Shown in pieces: positions 17,444-27,111 of a DNA stretch of 64,000 nucleotides. The position numbers were made by a program, and so were the translations under genes. Position 1 is the stretch's first letter, and every line of letters begins with the position of its first letter. Source of the stretch: Pseudomonas sp. (lineage in GTDB: Bacteria > Pseudomonadota > Gammaproteobacteria > Pseudomonadales > Pseudomonadaceae); NCBI RefSeq assembly GCF_030698175.1, contig NZ_JAUYNT010000020.1, positions 1 to 64,000 of the forward strand, written 5' to 3'. The notes beneath the pieces are model-generated. The model was not told the DNA's origin and did no database searches. It worked only from the letters and a program-made list of their open reading frames with translations.

Positions 17444-19420
17444 TTAGGAGGTCGTTCTAAGGTGCCACATTTTTTTAAATGCTAACTCTAGATTCTTGGC
17501 GAAGCGCGGCGCGTCAGTTATTGGGGACTTAAGCATTGTCGCGCGAAGGCTGCTGCGTAATTGTATGAGCGATTCGGTATTGGCTGCGAATGACAAGGCT
17601 TTATCAATGTACTCGTTTTCGTTGTGGGCTATCCAGGCGGATAGGCCGACACAACTGAGTAAGCTGGCGCCTTGACGCGCTAGCATGCTGTTACCCATTA
17701 ATGTGAGAGTTGGTACGCCCATCCACAGGGCTTCGCATGTGGTGGTGCCGCCGGTGAACGGAAAGGTGTCAAGGATTATGTCCACCTGCGAGTAAGCCTC
17801 AAGATAATCGGCTCTCGGCATCTCGTTAATTATTATAATTTGCTCGGCGACTATACCGAAGGTAGCGAGTCGCTGTTGTAGCTGTGCTTGAGCTGTAGGG
17901 CAATTCATTTGTTTGTTTTGTAGGCGTAGGCGCGCATGGGGTAATGCTTTAAGTATGTCTCCCCAGAGGCGCAAAATATTATCGTTGATCTTTGTTAGTT
18001 TTTGAAAGCAACCAAAAGTAATATAACCATTGTTCTGCACGGGAGCGGATGTAACAGGCAGTTGCGTATCGCTGGTAGGTGGGTTAAAGCATAAGCGGGT
18101 CTGCGGCAGATACCACGGTTTTTCGCTAAAGTGTGATTTGTTGGTGGCGGGCAGCGAAATGTGGTCGGCGAGAATATAATCCATACCGATAACGCCGGTG
18201 CTGGCAAAATAACCTAGCCAGCTGACTTGTACGGGGGCCGGCTTCCATGCGAATACTGGTAGTCGGTTGTGGGCGGTGTGTCCCGCTAGGTCGATTAAAA
18301 TTTGAATTTCATCGTTATGAATAAGTTGTGCGGCCATGGCATCGCTGCGCCCGACAATGCTTTGCCACTGACTAAAATATGGCTGCAAACGATGGGTTAA
18401 CTCATCTTCGAGCGGTTGCGTGGTATAGGCAAAAAGCTCTATATCCGCAGGGTTAAGGTGTTTGACGATGCTTTCAAGAAAATACCCTACGGGATGTGTT
18501 TTCAGGTCGCCAGAAACAATGCCTATTCGTAGTTTGTCTTCGCGGCTTGGCGCCGCGCTTAGGCAGGGCCACTGGCTAAATGGTTTGGCTAGCGTCAGTG
18601 TAAGTTGACCATAGCTCTGCGCTTCTTCACGGTATTGTTGCGCCGAGCAGTTCTCATAGGTGCTAAGACTAAAGAGTAAGTTGCTGCGCAGGGTGGGATT
18701 GTTGGGCGAGAGGCTAATAGCCTGATGGTAGTTTGTTAAGGCGGCTGCATGTCGGCCTTGTGCTTGCAGTGCATTGCCGAGGTTATTATAGGCATCAACA
18801 TGATTTTTATCAATGCTAAGGGCTCGGTTGTAGCTTTTTTCGGATTTATCTAACTCGCCGAGCGCTTGATAGGCATTGCCAAGATTGTTATGGCTGTCGG
18901 CGTAGTTGGGGTTTAACGTAAGTGCTTGCTGGTAGATTTGTATCGCTGCGAGTAGTTTGCCTTGGGCTTTAAGTGTGCTGCCTAGGGCATTATAGGCGGG
19001 GGTGTAGTTGGGGTTGCTGGTGATTGCGTGGTTGAAACTAGCAACAGCTGCGCTAAATTTACCTTGCGCGCGCAAGGCAATGCCAAGGTTAGTATGGGTT
19101 TCAAAGGAGTCAGCTTGAAGTTCAATTGAGGCTTGGTAGTGGGTGGTGGCGGCTTGATATTTATTTTGTGCCAGATACGCGTGACCAATATTTGCATGCA
19201 TGATTGCGGAGGGCGCCAGTGCGAGTGCCATATCAATAAGCTTGGTTGCAGTTTCATGCTGGCCAGTTTGGCTTGAAAGTATCCCGAGAAAATGCAGCGC
19301 GTCGCAATGCTTAGGTTCTAGTTGGATTGTCTGTAAATACAAAGTTTGCGCTTGGGCAAAATCACCGGCTTGGTGACATTGCAGGGCTTTGGCGAAAATT
19401 TCGGCTGCGTGCTTTGGCAT
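17444..19420 (-). CDS. TPR-repeat O-GlcNAc transferase (SPINDLY/GT41-like)
   Basis: This 658-residue protein starts with about seven TPR units (residues about 5-250, repeating blocks such as ADSHNNLGNAYQALGELDKSEKSYNRAL). A GT41-type glycosyltransferase region follows (about 290-645) with RIGIVSGDLKTHPVGYF, IDLAGHTAHNRLPVFAWKPAPVQVSWLGY and DTFPFTGGTTTCEALWMGVPTLTL, each named as its own motif in the text order. Such enzymes add sugars to Ser/Thr of proteins such as flagellins or adhesins. The gene is clearly more AT-rich than its neighbours, with many TTA/ATA/AAT codons, which suggests acquisition. Its protein target is not visible nearby. Confidence 0.86.
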   Translation of the reverse strand: MPKHAAEIFAKALQCHQAGDFAQAQTLYLQTIQLEPKHCDALHFLGILSSQTGQHETATKLIDMALALAPSAIMHANIGHAYLAQNKYQAATTHYQASIELQADSFETHTNLGIALRAQGKFSAAVASFNHAITSNPNYTPAYNALGSTLKAQGKLLAAIQIYQQALTLNPNYADSHNNLGNAYQALGELDKSEKSYNRALSIDKNHVDAYNNLGNALQAQGRHAAALTNYHQAISLSPNNPTLRSNLLFSLSTYENCSAQQYREEAQSYGQLTLTLAKPFSQWPCLSAAPSREDKLRIGIVSGDLKTHPVGYFLESIVKHLNPADIELFAYTTQPLEDELTHRLQPYFSQWQSIVGRSDAMAAQLIHNDEIQILIDLAGHTAHNRLPVFAWKPAPVQVSWLGYFASTGVIGMDYILADHISLPATNKSHFSEKPWYLPQTRLCFNPPTSDTQLPVTSAPVQNNGYITFGCFQKLTKINDNILRLWGDILKALPHARLRLQNKQMNCPTAQAQLQQRLATFGIVAEQIIIINEMPRADYLEAYSQVDIILDTFPFTGGTTTCEALWMGVPTLTLMGNSMLARQGASLLSCVGLSAWIAHNENEYIDKALSFAANTESLIQLRSSLRATMLKSPITDAPRFAKNLELAFKKMWHLRTTS

Positions 19421-19527
19421 TTAGGTTAAGTCCATTTTCTAGAATGGTTGGACCGCAAGTCGTGGCTTTTTGCGTCTATGGCTGTCGAGTTCGTGCCTAT
19501 AAATTTTGTTGCCTTGTACTGTTTTTT

Positions 19528-21192
19528 TCAATCTGCCGGATACCAGCGCGGGGTGTAGACCCAGTAACCACCCTCGGCGCGCGGGAAGCGGCGGGTGGTG
19601 CTGGAGCCGATAATCACCAGGGTGCGCATATCCACGTGCTCGGGGGTTAGCTCGCCGAGGGTGGTGATAGTCAGCGCTTCGGCGGGGCGGCCGATGTCGC
19701 GGCCGAGCACCACGATGGTTTCCGGGCGGCGCTGCTGGCGCACTATCTCCAGGGCGCGGCCGAGTTGCCAGGGCCGGGATTTAGAAATCGGGTTGTAGAA
19801 GGCCATGGCCAGATCGGCGATGCCGGCATGCTCTAGGCGTTTCTCGATCATGGCCCAGGGCTTGAGGTTGTCCGACAGCGACAGCATGCAAAAGTCATGG
19901 CCCAGGGGTGCGCCGGCCTTGGCGGCGGTGGCCAGGGCGGCGGACACGCCGGGCAGCATCTGCAGTTCGACGTTGTGCCAGTCGCTATTAGTGCTGGCTT
20001 CCAGCGCTTCCAATACGGCAGCGGCCATGGCGAACACGCCAGGGTCGCCGGACGACACCATCACCACCCGCCGGCCTTGGGCGGCCAGCTCGAAGGCGTG
20101 GGCGGCGCGCTGCAGCTCTTCGCGGTTATCGCTGTTGTGCTGCAACTGCTCGGGACGAAAGGGGCCGGCCATGGTCACATAGGTTTCGTAGCCGAGCACG
20201 TCTTCGGCCTGATCCAAGGCTTGGCGCACGGCCGGCACCATCAAATCGGCGGCGCCGGGGCCGAGGCCGACCACGCTCAGACGGCCACGGGCTTGGCCGA
20301 TTTTTTGCGCCGCTTCTGGTGTCGCGGCCAGGTGCAGGCTGATCGAATCATCACTGTGCATGGCGTCTGGTAGCTGGCAGCTGGCGTCGATAAACCGCAG
20401 CGGTACATTCAGTTCGGCGGCCACGGCAGCCCAGTGCGGTTGAGCCATCTGATTGCGATCCACCAGCAGTGCGGCCAGTGCTGCCTCGGCCAGACCTGCG
20501 CCTCGCAGGGCGGCGCGCAGGTTGGTTGCATCGGCATCGGCCTGCTTGAGCTGCGCCAGCACTAGGCGCGGATGGATCAGCAGGGCGTTCGAGTCCGCCG
20601 CCAACTCTGGGCTGATGCGGATGCTGCGGCTGGCCTGCTCATCCAGCGGCAAGCGGGCCTCCGCCAGCCAGGGCGCGGCGCCGTCGATGCGCACCGACTG
20701 GCCGCCGAGTAAGTCGCTGACCAGGCGTTTGCCGTGCTCCAAGTCGGCCAGCACATAACCGGCCGGCGGATTGAGTACGCAGGTGCCGAAGCGCAGTTCG
20801 CCGCTGGTGGTAATGGCCGGTGCCACGGCCAACAGTGCGGCGATCTCCCGGGCCAGGTTATTCACCCCAGCCAGCCCACCGAGCAGCGGCACCACGGCGC
20901 TGCCGTCTTCGGCCACGGCCAGCACCGGCGGCTCGGCGTCCTTGGCGCCGAGCACCGGGGCCAGGCTGCGAATGATGATACCGGCGGCGCACAGGGCGAT
21001 GATCGGCACGTTGCTTTCATACAGCGCGCGCAGGGTGGCGCCGAAGTCGTCATACAGCGCATCGGCGCCCTCGACCCGGCCGCGCAGGCCATGGATCACG
21101 GCCTGCGGATAGAGCGCCTGCAGGCGCTTGGCGGTGGCCAGGCTGGCGGCGCCGAGCAGGATGATGGCGGGGGATGAGGTGGCGTTAGGCAT
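19528..21192 (-). CDS. cobJ: CbiG-CobJ fusion: precorrin-3B C17-methyltransferase
   Basis: This 554-residue two-domain protein has a CbiG-like N-terminal part (about residues 8-290) with CAAGIIIRSLAPVLGAK and GGLAGVNNLAREIA. The C-terminal half is a SAM-dependent tetrapyrrole methylase beginning at VVGLGPGAADL (about 307) and containing SSGDPGVFAMA, assigned as CobJ. CobJ methylates C17 and contracts the ring of precorrin-3B. I prefer ATG 21192 over the TTG six codons earlier. It is the last gene of cobG-cobH-cobI-cobJ, separated from cobI by about 110 bases holding a degenerate family A repeat. Confidence 0.92.
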   Translation of the reverse strand: MPNATSSPAIILLGAASLATAKRLQALYPQAVIHGLRGRVEGADALYDDFGATLRALYESNVPIIALCAAGIIIRSLAPVLGAKDAEPPVLAVAEDGSAVVPLLGGLAGVNNLAREIAALLAVAPAITTSGELRFGTCVLNPPAGYVLADLEHGKRLVSDLLGGQSVRIDGAAPWLAEARLPLDEQASRSIRISPELAADSNALLIHPRLVLAQLKQADADATNLRAALRGAGLAEAALAALLVDRNQMAQPHWAAVAAELNVPLRFIDASCQLPDAMHSDDSISLHLAATPEAAQKIGQARGRLSVVGLGPGAADLMVPAVRQALDQAEDVLGYETYVTMAGPFRPEQLQHNSDNREELQRAAHAFELAAQGRRVVMVSSGDPGVFAMAAAVLEALEASTNSDWHNVELQMLPGVSAALATAAKAGAPLGHDFCMLSLSDNLKPWAMIEKRLEHAGIADLAMAFYNPISKSRPWQLGRALEIVRQQRRPETIVVLGRDIGRPAEALTITTLGELTPEHVDMRTLVIIGSSTTRRFPRAEGGYWVYTPRWYPAD

Positions 21193-21235
21193 GGACGGTT
21201 CCGGGAGCAAGAGGCGCGACGATGATTTGTCGGGC

Positions 21236-21272
21236 GTAGGGTGGATTAGCCGCAGGCGTAATCCACCATGAT
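21236..21272. repeat. Degenerate family A repeat between cobI and cobJ
   Basis: GTAGGGTGGATTAGCCGC is followed by GCGTAATCCACCATGATGG, an inverted pair of the family A core with A/T variants, plus one more TAATCCGCCATG copy to about 21297. No gene is present. Confidence 0.5.
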
Positions 21273-21302
21273 GGTTTCAAGGGGTAATCCGCCATGCCGG
21301 CC

Positions 21303-22052
21303 TCAACCGCTCCACTTTTCCCCAGGAATAATAATCAGCGAGAAATACGGCGAGGCCATGGGCTCCACGTCATCCAGCGGCACTATGCGCTGGTTGTCCA
21401 TGGTCGCCCGCTCCACATACAGGGCGCGCTCACTCAGGCCCAGTTCGCCGAGCACCCGGCGGACCTTGTCGAAGTTACGCCCCAGCTTCATCACCACGGC
21501 GGCATCGGCATCGGCCAGGCGGCGTTTCAATTCGTCTTCCGGCAGCACCCCGGAGAGCACGCTTAAGCTTTGGTTGCGGTACACCAGCGGCACGCCAAGC
21601 ACCGCCACGCCGCCGAGCATCGAGCAGACGCCCGGCACCACTTCGGCCTGATAACGCTCGGCCAAACGGTCGTGTAGGTACATATAGGAGCCGTAGAAGA
21701 ACGGGTCGCCCTCGCAGATCACCGCCACGTCGCGGCCGGCGTCCAGGTGCTCGGCGATCAGCACCGCGCAGGTGTCGTAGAAGTCGCTGATCACCCCTTC
21801 ATAGGTCAGCGGTGGTTCGAGCTTCTCGGTGGTGACCGGATAGACCAACGGCATGCGCAATTGGCTGTCGCTCAGGTGCGCCTCGATGATGCCAAAGGCA
21901 TTGCCGCCCTGGCCCTTGTTGGCTTTGGCCTTGGCCACGAAGTAGCCGACCACCGGTGCGGCTTGCAGCAGACGCAGGGATTTTAGGGTGATCAGCTCCG
22001 GGTCGCCGGGGCCTACGCCCAGACCCAGTAGCCGGCCTTTAACCAAACTCAT
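21303..22052 (-). CDS. cobI: Precorrin-2 C20-methyltransferase CobI
   Basis: This 249-residue tetrapyrrole methylase carries [20 protein letters not shown] at residues 11-30. The central [14 protein letters not shown] and [11 protein letters not shown] are the SAM-binding and C20-specific motifs. It methylates C20 of precorrin-2 to precorrin-3A. Its ATG overlaps the cobH stop (22052), so translation is probably coupled. The anaerobic homologue is CbiL; the CobG and CobJ neighbours support CobI. Confidence 0.95.
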   Translation of the reverse strand: MSLVKGRLLGLGVGPGDPELITLKSLRLLQAAPVVGYFVAKAKANKGQGGNAFGIIEAHLSDSQLRMPLVYPVTTEKLEPPLTYEGVISDFYDTCAVLIAEHLDAGRDVAVICEGDPFFYGSYMYLHDRLAERYQAEVVPGVCSMLGGVAVLGVPLVYRNQSLSVLSGVLPEDELKRRLADADAAVVMKLGRNFDKVRRVLGELGLSERALYVERATMDNQRIVPLDDVEPMASPYFSLIIIPGEKWSG

Positions 22053-22678
22053 TATTCGACCTCCGTGGCCAGCGCATTAATCGCCGCTACCGCCATGGCG
22101 CTGCCGCCGCGCCGACCGCGCACTATCACGTAGGGCACGCCACGGCTGTCGGTGGCCAGCGCATCTTTGGACTCGGCGGCGCCGATAAAGCCCACCGGCA
22201 TACCGATGATCAGCGCCGGTTTCGGTGCGCCAGCGTCGAGCATTTCCAGCAGGTAAAACAGCGCGGTCGGTGCGTTGCCGATCACCACCACGCTGCCGGC
22301 CAAATGCGGGCGCCAGCTTTCCAGGGCGGCGGCCGAGCGGGTGTTGCCCAACTCGCGGGCCAGCTCGGGTACGCCGGCATCGTGCAGGGTGCAGATCACT
22401 GGGTTGTTGGCGGCCAGGCGCGGGCGAGTGATGCCCTCGGCGACCATTCGCGCATCGCAGAGAATCGGTGCACCGGCGGCCAGCGCGGCACGCCCGGCGG
22501 CGCCGGCACCGGCGGAGAAGCGCAGGTCCTGGACGATGTCGACCATGCCGCAGGCGTGAATCAGGCGCACGGCGAGCTTTTCCATGTCCGCCGGGATGGC
22601 GCTTAAATCGGCTTCGGCGCGGATGGCGGCGAAGGATTGGCGGTAGATTTCCTGACCATCGCGGATGTACTCAAGCAT
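22052..22678 (-). CDS. cobH: Precorrin-8X methylmutase CobH
   Basis: CobH moves the C11 methyl group to C12 of precorrin-8X, giving hydrogenobyrinate. This 208-residue protein contains LIHACGMVD with H41, the position of the catalytic histidine. [17 protein letters not shown] and [18 protein letters not shown] also mark the family. Start ATG 22678 gives [17 protein letters not shown], the usual family N-terminus; the longer open frame upstream overlaps cobG. The reading frame overlaps the cobG stop by eight bases and the cobI start by one. Confidence 0.95.
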   Translation of the reverse strand: MLEYIRDGQEIYRQSFAAIRAEADLSAIPADMEKLAVRLIHACGMVDIVQDLRFSAGAGAAGRAALAAGAPILCDARMVAEGITRPRLAANNPVICTLHDAGVPELARELGNTRSAAALESWRPHLAGSVVVIGNAPTALFYLLEMLDAGAPKPALIIGMPVGFIGAAESKDALATDSRGVPYVIVRGRRGGSAMAVAAINALATEVE

Positions 22679-24125
22679 GCGGGATTCCTGCTGCGGGGGA
22701 GGCGGCGGCGAACCAGTCGCCGGCCTGTTCAATACTGATGGCGGCCGCTTGCAACTGGCCCAAACCTGGCCTGCCGGGCAACCGTTGATAGAGCGAATAT
22801 GTGCCGGGGCTTTGCGCCAGCAAGGTAAAGGGGGCGACATGGGCGCACGCGCAGGAGCGCGGACAGCCGCTTAGGTGTACCTGCGGGCGGGCGGCGCTGT
22901 GGCGCAAACGCTCGGCCAGCAGCAACGCATCGGCTTTGCAGTCGGCCAAACCCTTCGCGCAGGCGGCCGAGCCGGTGCAGGCGATGAGGCGCGTTAGCGG
23001 CTCGGCGGCATCGGTGAGCAAATCGAGAGCGGCTAATTGTTCGAGAACCTGCACGCTGTTAGCGCTGGGGATATTCGGCAGCAGCAGACCTTGCCACGGC
23101 GTGAGGCGCAAGGTGGCATCGCCGTATTGCTCGGTTAAGTCGGCCAGCGCCAGTAATTGACTGGCGCTGATCCGGCCCAAGCGGCTACCGGCGGCGACCA
23201 TCTGTAGGTCCGTTTGCTGCTGGGCGATAATGCCAATCGGTGCGCTGCACGCCACCGAGCCACGCCGCCAATCAGTAATAGCCGCCTCGCGCAGCAGGGC
23301 AAAGGGCAGGCGCGCTTGCAGTTGCTCGATAAAGTCCGTCGCCGGCAGCTCGCTGAGCAATTGACGCATGCGGCTGCGCTCGGGACCGGCTAGTTGCAAA
23401 AATAATCTCAGCACGCCCTGCACCAGGGCCACCGCGTGCTCGACCGGCACTGCCGCCAGCGGCGCATCGCTCGGGCAACCGGCCAGACCGAATGCCAGCA
23501 ATTGCGGCTGGCCGGGCAGGGCGCTGAGCCACAGATCGTGGGGGTGTTGCAGCATGGCCAGCGACTCGCCGCCATCCAGTTGTAGGGCGAATTTGGCCGA
23601 CAGTGCGTGCAGCTCGGGCTGGTCTTCCAGCAGGCTTAACAGTTGCGCGGCCAGCGGGCGAGTGTCGACTAACGCGGCGCGGTCGAGGCCGGCGGCGGGG
23701 CTTAGCAGCAGGTTGCGCACGTCATCGGCGGCTAGGTTGCGCGGGCCGAGGCCGGCGGCCAACAGTTGCTCGATCAGCGCCGCTTCGCTACCCGCGCGCA
23801 CGCCACGAATCTGCAGGTTGCTGCGGTTGGTCAGCTCCAATACGCCGCTGGCGCAACTGCTAGCGGCGGCAGCAAGCGCCCGCGCCTGACGGCTGCTCAG
23901 TTGTCCACCGGCCAGTTTGATTCGGCAAATGCCGCCGTCGCCGGCCTGCACAATCCGCAGCAAACCGGGACACGGCGAGGGGCGGGGTGCGTGGGCGGCG
24001 GTAGTGGGCAAGGCAGCGCTCGATGGGTCGGCAGAAAGCACGGTGCGGTATCCGTTAGGTGTTGCGGTTGTGGCGGCAAATAATGGCGCTATTATGCCCG
24101 CTTTGCCTTGTTCTTCGACAAACAA
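22671..24125 (-). CDS. cobG: Precorrin-3B synthase CobG
   Basis: CobG is the O2-dependent enzyme that hydroxylates precorrin-3A to precorrin-3B, using a non-haem iron and a [4Fe-4S] cluster. Its nitrite/sulfite reductase-like fold is seen in two ferredoxin-like repeats. The cluster cysteines appear as CTGSAAC and SGCPRSCACAHVA in the C-terminal half. The start is uncertain: the frame opens at TTG 24125, but homology to CobG begins around GLLRIVQAGDGGICRIKL, and GTG 24041 (456 residues) is as likely. It is first in the minus-strand cobGHIJ set and is divergent from cobL. Confidence 0.9.
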   Translation of the reverse strand: MFVEEQGKAGIIAPLFAATTATPNGYRTVLSADPSSAALPTTAAHAPRPSPCPGLLRIVQAGDGGICRIKLAGGQLSSRQARALAAAASSCASGVLELTNRSNLQIRGVRAGSEAALIEQLLAAGLGPRNLAADDVRNLLLSPAAGLDRAALVDTRPLAAQLLSLLEDQPELHALSAKFALQLDGGESLAMLQHPHDLWLSALPGQPQLLAFGLAGCPSDAPLAAVPVEHAVALVQGVLRLFLQLAGPERSRMRQLLSELPATDFIEQLQARLPFALLREAAITDWRRGSVACSAPIGIIAQQQTDLQMVAAGSRLGRISASQLLALADLTEQYGDATLRLTPWQGLLLPNIPSANSVQVLEQLAALDLLTDAAEPLTRLIACTGSAACAKGLADCKADALLLAERLRHSAARPQVHLSGCPRSCACAHVAPFTLLAQSPGTYSLYQRLPGRPGLGQLQAAAISIEQAGDWFAAASPAAGIPHA

Positions 24126-24149
24126 ACGCGCGAGCCTGCGAGGCTGGGT

Positions 24150-24180
24150 GAAAACTACTGCACTCGGTTATGCGGCGTTT
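24150..24180. repeat. Fragment of family C repeat at the cobL 5' side
   Basis: GTGAAAACTACTGCACTCGG followed by TTATGCGGCG is the end of a family C element. It lies in the upstream open extension of cobL, which supports the downstream ATG as the true start. Confidence 0.55.
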
Positions 24181-24223
24181 TCGCGCGGCCTGCTGCGGGC
24201 AGATTTATCTCTGGGGACAACGC

Positions 24224-25429
24224 ATGACGGCTTGGTTGACGGTGGTGGGGATCGGTGAGGATGGCTATGCCGGCTTGGGCAAGGCGGCGCGCCGTGCCTT
24301 GTTGGCGGCCGAGTTGATTATCGGCGCGCCGCGTCAGCTGCAGTTATTGCCAAAATGCATTCGCGCCCCGCAACAAAACTGGCCGAGCCCGTTCAGCCTT
24401 GATGCGTTGCTCGCGCGGCGTGGCATGTCTGTGTGCGTGCTGGCCAGTGGCGACCCGATGCTGTTTGGCGTCGGCGCGAGCCTGGCGCGGCAAGTGCCGG
24501 CGCATGAGCTATTGGTGCTGCCGGCGCCGTCGTCCACCTCCTTGGCGGCGGCGCGCATGGCCTGGCCGCTACAGGAAGTGACGGTGCTCAGTCTGGTGGC
24601 GCGGCCGTTGGCGGCGTTGCAGGCGCAGATTCATCACGCTGTGCGGTTGTTGATTCTCAGCAACGACGGCAGCAGCCCGGCGGCTATTGCCGCATTGTTG
24701 AGCGCGCGCGGCTTCGGCCCCAGTCGCGTCACAGTGCTCGAACATCTGGGCGGCCCGTTGGAGCGCCGCTTTGATGGTTTAGCTGCAAGCTGGGATTGGC
24801 CCGAGGCGGCGGCGTTGAATATCGTAGCGGTCGAGTGTGTGGCCGGCGCCAATGCTCAGCGTCTGCCACTGACCATCGGCCTGCCCGACAACACCTATCA
24901 ACATGATGGCCAGCTGACCAAACGCGATGTGCGCGCCATCACCCTGGCGCGCCTGGCACCGAAACCCGGCGAGTTGCTCTGGGATGTCGGCGCCGGTTGC
25001 GGCTCCATCGGTATCGAGTGGCTGCGCAGCCATCCCAGCTGCCGGGCGATTGCCATCGAGGCCGACCCCGGTCGTCAGCAGTTAATCGCCCACAACCGCG
25101 ACGCCCTCGGAGTGCCGCACCTGCAACTGCTGGCCGGCCACGCCCCCGAGGCTTTGCTCGGACTGGAAGCGCCGGATGCGATCTTTATCGGCGGCGGCGT
25201 GACCATCCCTGGCGTGCTGGAGCACTGCTGGCAACAGCTGAAACCCGGCGGGCGGCTGGTGGCCAACGCCGTCACCCTGCAAAGCGAGGCGACCCTGCTG
25301 GCCTGGCGCAGCCAGCATGGCGGCGAGCTGACCCGCATCCAGGTCGCCCAGGCCCAACCGCTGGGCGACTTCGATACCTGGCGCAGCGCGCTGCCCATTA
25401 CTTTGCTGGAGCTGCATAAACCGGGGTAG
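24224..25429 (+). CDS. cobL: Precorrin-6Y C5,15-methyltransferase (decarboxylating) CobL
   Basis: CobL methylates C5 and C15 and removes the C12 acetate carboxyl of precorrin-6Y, making precorrin-8X. The 401-residue protein joins a CbiE-type half (about 1-200, [24 protein letters not shown]) to a CbiT-type half (about 205-401) with the Rossmann motif [19 protein letters not shown] 24224 has GGGGA six bases upstream and begins [11 protein letters not shown] as in relatives. It is divergent from cobG and followed by a DUF1127 gene. Confidence 0.95.
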   Translation: MTAWLTVVGIGEDGYAGLGKAARRALLAAELIIGAPRQLQLLPKCIRAPQQNWPSPFSLDALLARRGMSVCVLASGDPMLFGVGASLARQVPAHELLVLPAPSSTSLAAARMAWPLQEVTVLSLVARPLAALQAQIHHAVRLLILSNDGSSPAAIAALLSARGFGPSRVTVLEHLGGPLERRFDGLAASWDWPEAAALNIVAVECVAGANAQRLPLTIGLPDNTYQHDGQLTKRDVRAITLARLAPKPGELLWDVGAGCGSIGIEWLRSHPSCRAIAIEADPGRQQLIAHNRDALGVPHLQLLAGHAPEALLGLEAPDAIFIGGGVTIPGVLEHCWQQLKPGGRLVANAVTLQSEATLLAWRSQHGGELTRIQVAQAQPLGDFDTWRSALPITLLELHKPG

Positions 25430-25469
25430 GGCGGCTGCCAGCCATACAGTCGCTGCTTGCCTGCAGCAG

Positions 25470-25497
25470 TACAGTTACTCTGGGCGGGGTAACTGTA
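25470..25497. promoter_or_regulatory. Inverted repeat, putative operator upstream of the DUF1127 gene
   Basis: TACAGTTAC (25470-25478) and GTAACTGTA (25489-25497) are perfect 9-bp inverted halves with a 10-base spacer, about 100 bases before the DUF1127 ATG. The half-site spacing fits a dimeric regulator. No regulator gene is adjacent, so the protein is unknown. Confidence 0.4.
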
Positions 25498-25598
25498 AGG
25501 GCACAATTTTTCTGTGCTGTAGCTGACGGCAAACCGTCATCAACAGCGACCATAGCTCTCCAGATATAGCAGCTCAGCAGGGGCTAACAGGAGGCGCT

Positions 25599-25817
25599 AT
25601 GCACCGCTCAGCAGTAACTGAAACTGACCGCGCAGAATATTCATTGGTTGCATCGCGCACGGCTTGCGCTGTGCGTCTGCTGGTTCGTCTGCAGCTTTGG
25701 CTGCAAAACAGCCGCACGCGCCGGCAGTTGGCCCAGCTGGATGCACGGCAGTTGGCCGATGCTGGCATCACTCATGTTGAGCGCGACGCTGAGCTGGATA
25801 AGCCGTTTTGGCGTTAG
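25599..25817 (+). CDS. DUF1127 family small protein
   Basis: This 72-residue protein has the C-terminal DUF1127 signature: LQLWLQNSRTRRQLAQLDARQLADAGIT at about 33-60, read as two motifs, LQLWLQNSRTRRQLAQL and DARQLADAGIT. Family members are small, arginine-rich, stress- or metabolite-responsive proteins; some bind RNA or phosphate-regulated partners. AGGAGG sits six bases before ATG 25599, a strong ribosome-binding site. It lies between cobL and the CheX-like gene with no link to B12 synthesis. A possible operator is at 25470-25497. Confidence 0.85.
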   Translation: MHRSAVTETDRAEYSLVASRTACAVRLLVRLQLWLQNSRTRRQLAQLDARQLADAGITHVERDAELDKPFWR

Positions 25818-25930
25818 ACGCTAAGGGCCTGGCGGCGCTCGCGTGCCGGTGCGCGGCATTGCAAGCCGGCGCGGTTGTATGGCTGGGCATTACTGCTGGC
25901 GTGAGAAGCATAGTGCGTTGCTCGCCGCGC

Positions 25931-26905
25931 TCAAAAAATCTCAAGTTCGCCGGCCTTGACCAGCGCCTCAAACGCGGCGTGCTCGTCCAGTAGATTTGGC
26001 GACCAAGTCAGGTTAAAGGCAAAACGCTGGAACAATGGGGCGCAAGCTGCCGACGGATCGTTGTGCGGAGTCAAACTGTACTTGATACACAATTGCGGGG
26101 TGTCGGTGCCGAAGGAAATGTAGGAGCGCTGATGGTTGATGATGATCGGCACTTGGATCTGTCTAAGATCTTTAATTTGGTCGTGATTACCCACGTAACG
26201 ATTTTTAAACGCGCCCCAAATCAAATTGCTTGCTTCCGCTAACAGGCCGTTTAAATCCTCGTAAATCGGCGCTCGGGCATCCGCTGCAGCGCTGCTACGC
26301 AGTAGGTCGAGCATTTGCTCGGCATCGGTTTGCAGCATCATGTAACCGCGGCACCAATCGCTGTCGATGGCCATCATGCTGAAGATTTCGCCATAAATAT
26401 TATTGTCATTGACCAGATAAGCCGCCTCGGCGTTGACTGAGCAGTTCTTGAATAACGATTGCAGCGAACTCAGCGACATCTCGGTAATGCCACGAATTAA
26501 GTGTTCGGGGTAGTTACGGCTGAAGATCGAGGCTTCGAGGGCCGATCTGAGCGGTTCAAGGTTGCTCAAGTCGAAAACGGCGCACAGAGCTTGTGCATCT
26601 GTGCTGGTGAGGGGCACCGTATTGCTGTCACGGCGTAGGAAGATTGGCAGCTCAGGGCGCAGGTTATGAATGAAGCGCAATATAGCTAACCCACGGCCCG
26701 GACCACTGTAGTTTTCGGAGATCAACACTCCGCCCAACAAGTCCAGATTTGCATCTAATAGATCGAGCACCCCGGCGAAGCTGTCCATGTTTGGCTTGAT
26801 CGCCTGCAAGTGCGAGTCAGCACACAGTTGCTTAATAACTGCGAGGCTGGCGAGTTCATCGTCCAGCACCAATATTTTGCTTATCACCACGGCAGTGTCG
26901 GTCAT
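25931..26905 (-). CDS. Degenerate-receiver protein with CheX-like domain
   Basis: This 324-residue protein opens with a response-regulator receiver fold (ISKILVLDDELASLAVIKQL, residues about 9-28). The phospho-acceptor Asp is not kept: GGVLISENYSGPGRGLAIL has Ser/Glu where VLLD is expected, and the later Thr/Lys pair is weak. The C-terminal part (about 135-324) resembles CheX/CheC phosphatases, with LNGLLAEASNLIWGAFKN carrying the E-x-x-N motif. It may act as a phosphatase or adaptor independent of phosphorylation. ATG 26905 is chosen; the longer frame adds a basic, unlike segment. It is unrelated to the flanking cob genes. Confidence 0.72.
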   Translation of the reverse strand: MTDTAVVISKILVLDDELASLAVIKQLCADSHLQAIKPNMDSFAGVLDLLDANLDLLGGVLISENYSGPGRGLAILRFIHNLRPELPIFLRRDSNTVPLTSTDAQALCAVFDLSNLEPLRSALEASIFSRNYPEHLIRGITEMSLSSLQSLFKNCSVNAEAAYLVNDNNIYGEIFSMMAIDSDWCRGYMMLQTDAEQMLDLLRSSAAADARAPIYEDLNGLLAEASNLIWGAFKNRYVGNHDQIKDLRQIQVPIIINHQRSYISFGTDTPQLCIKYSLTPHNDPSAACAPLFQRFAFNLTWSPNLLDEHAAFEALVKAGELEIF

Positions 26906-27111
26906 GTGCGTCCCTGTTAAAGGCCGATGCCCTGGTTGCTGGGCATGAGTTGGTTTTTTTAGCCTAGTTGGGATTAAAGCATTTAGCCTGCCGCCCTTTG
27001 CTCGGCTCGAGATTATGTGGGGCCTGGCAATTTCTGCCGGATATTCGGCTTTCACCCAAGCACCTGTCGCTCGGCCTACAATGCGCTTTTCTAACCTCGA
27101 CTAAGCCCGCC

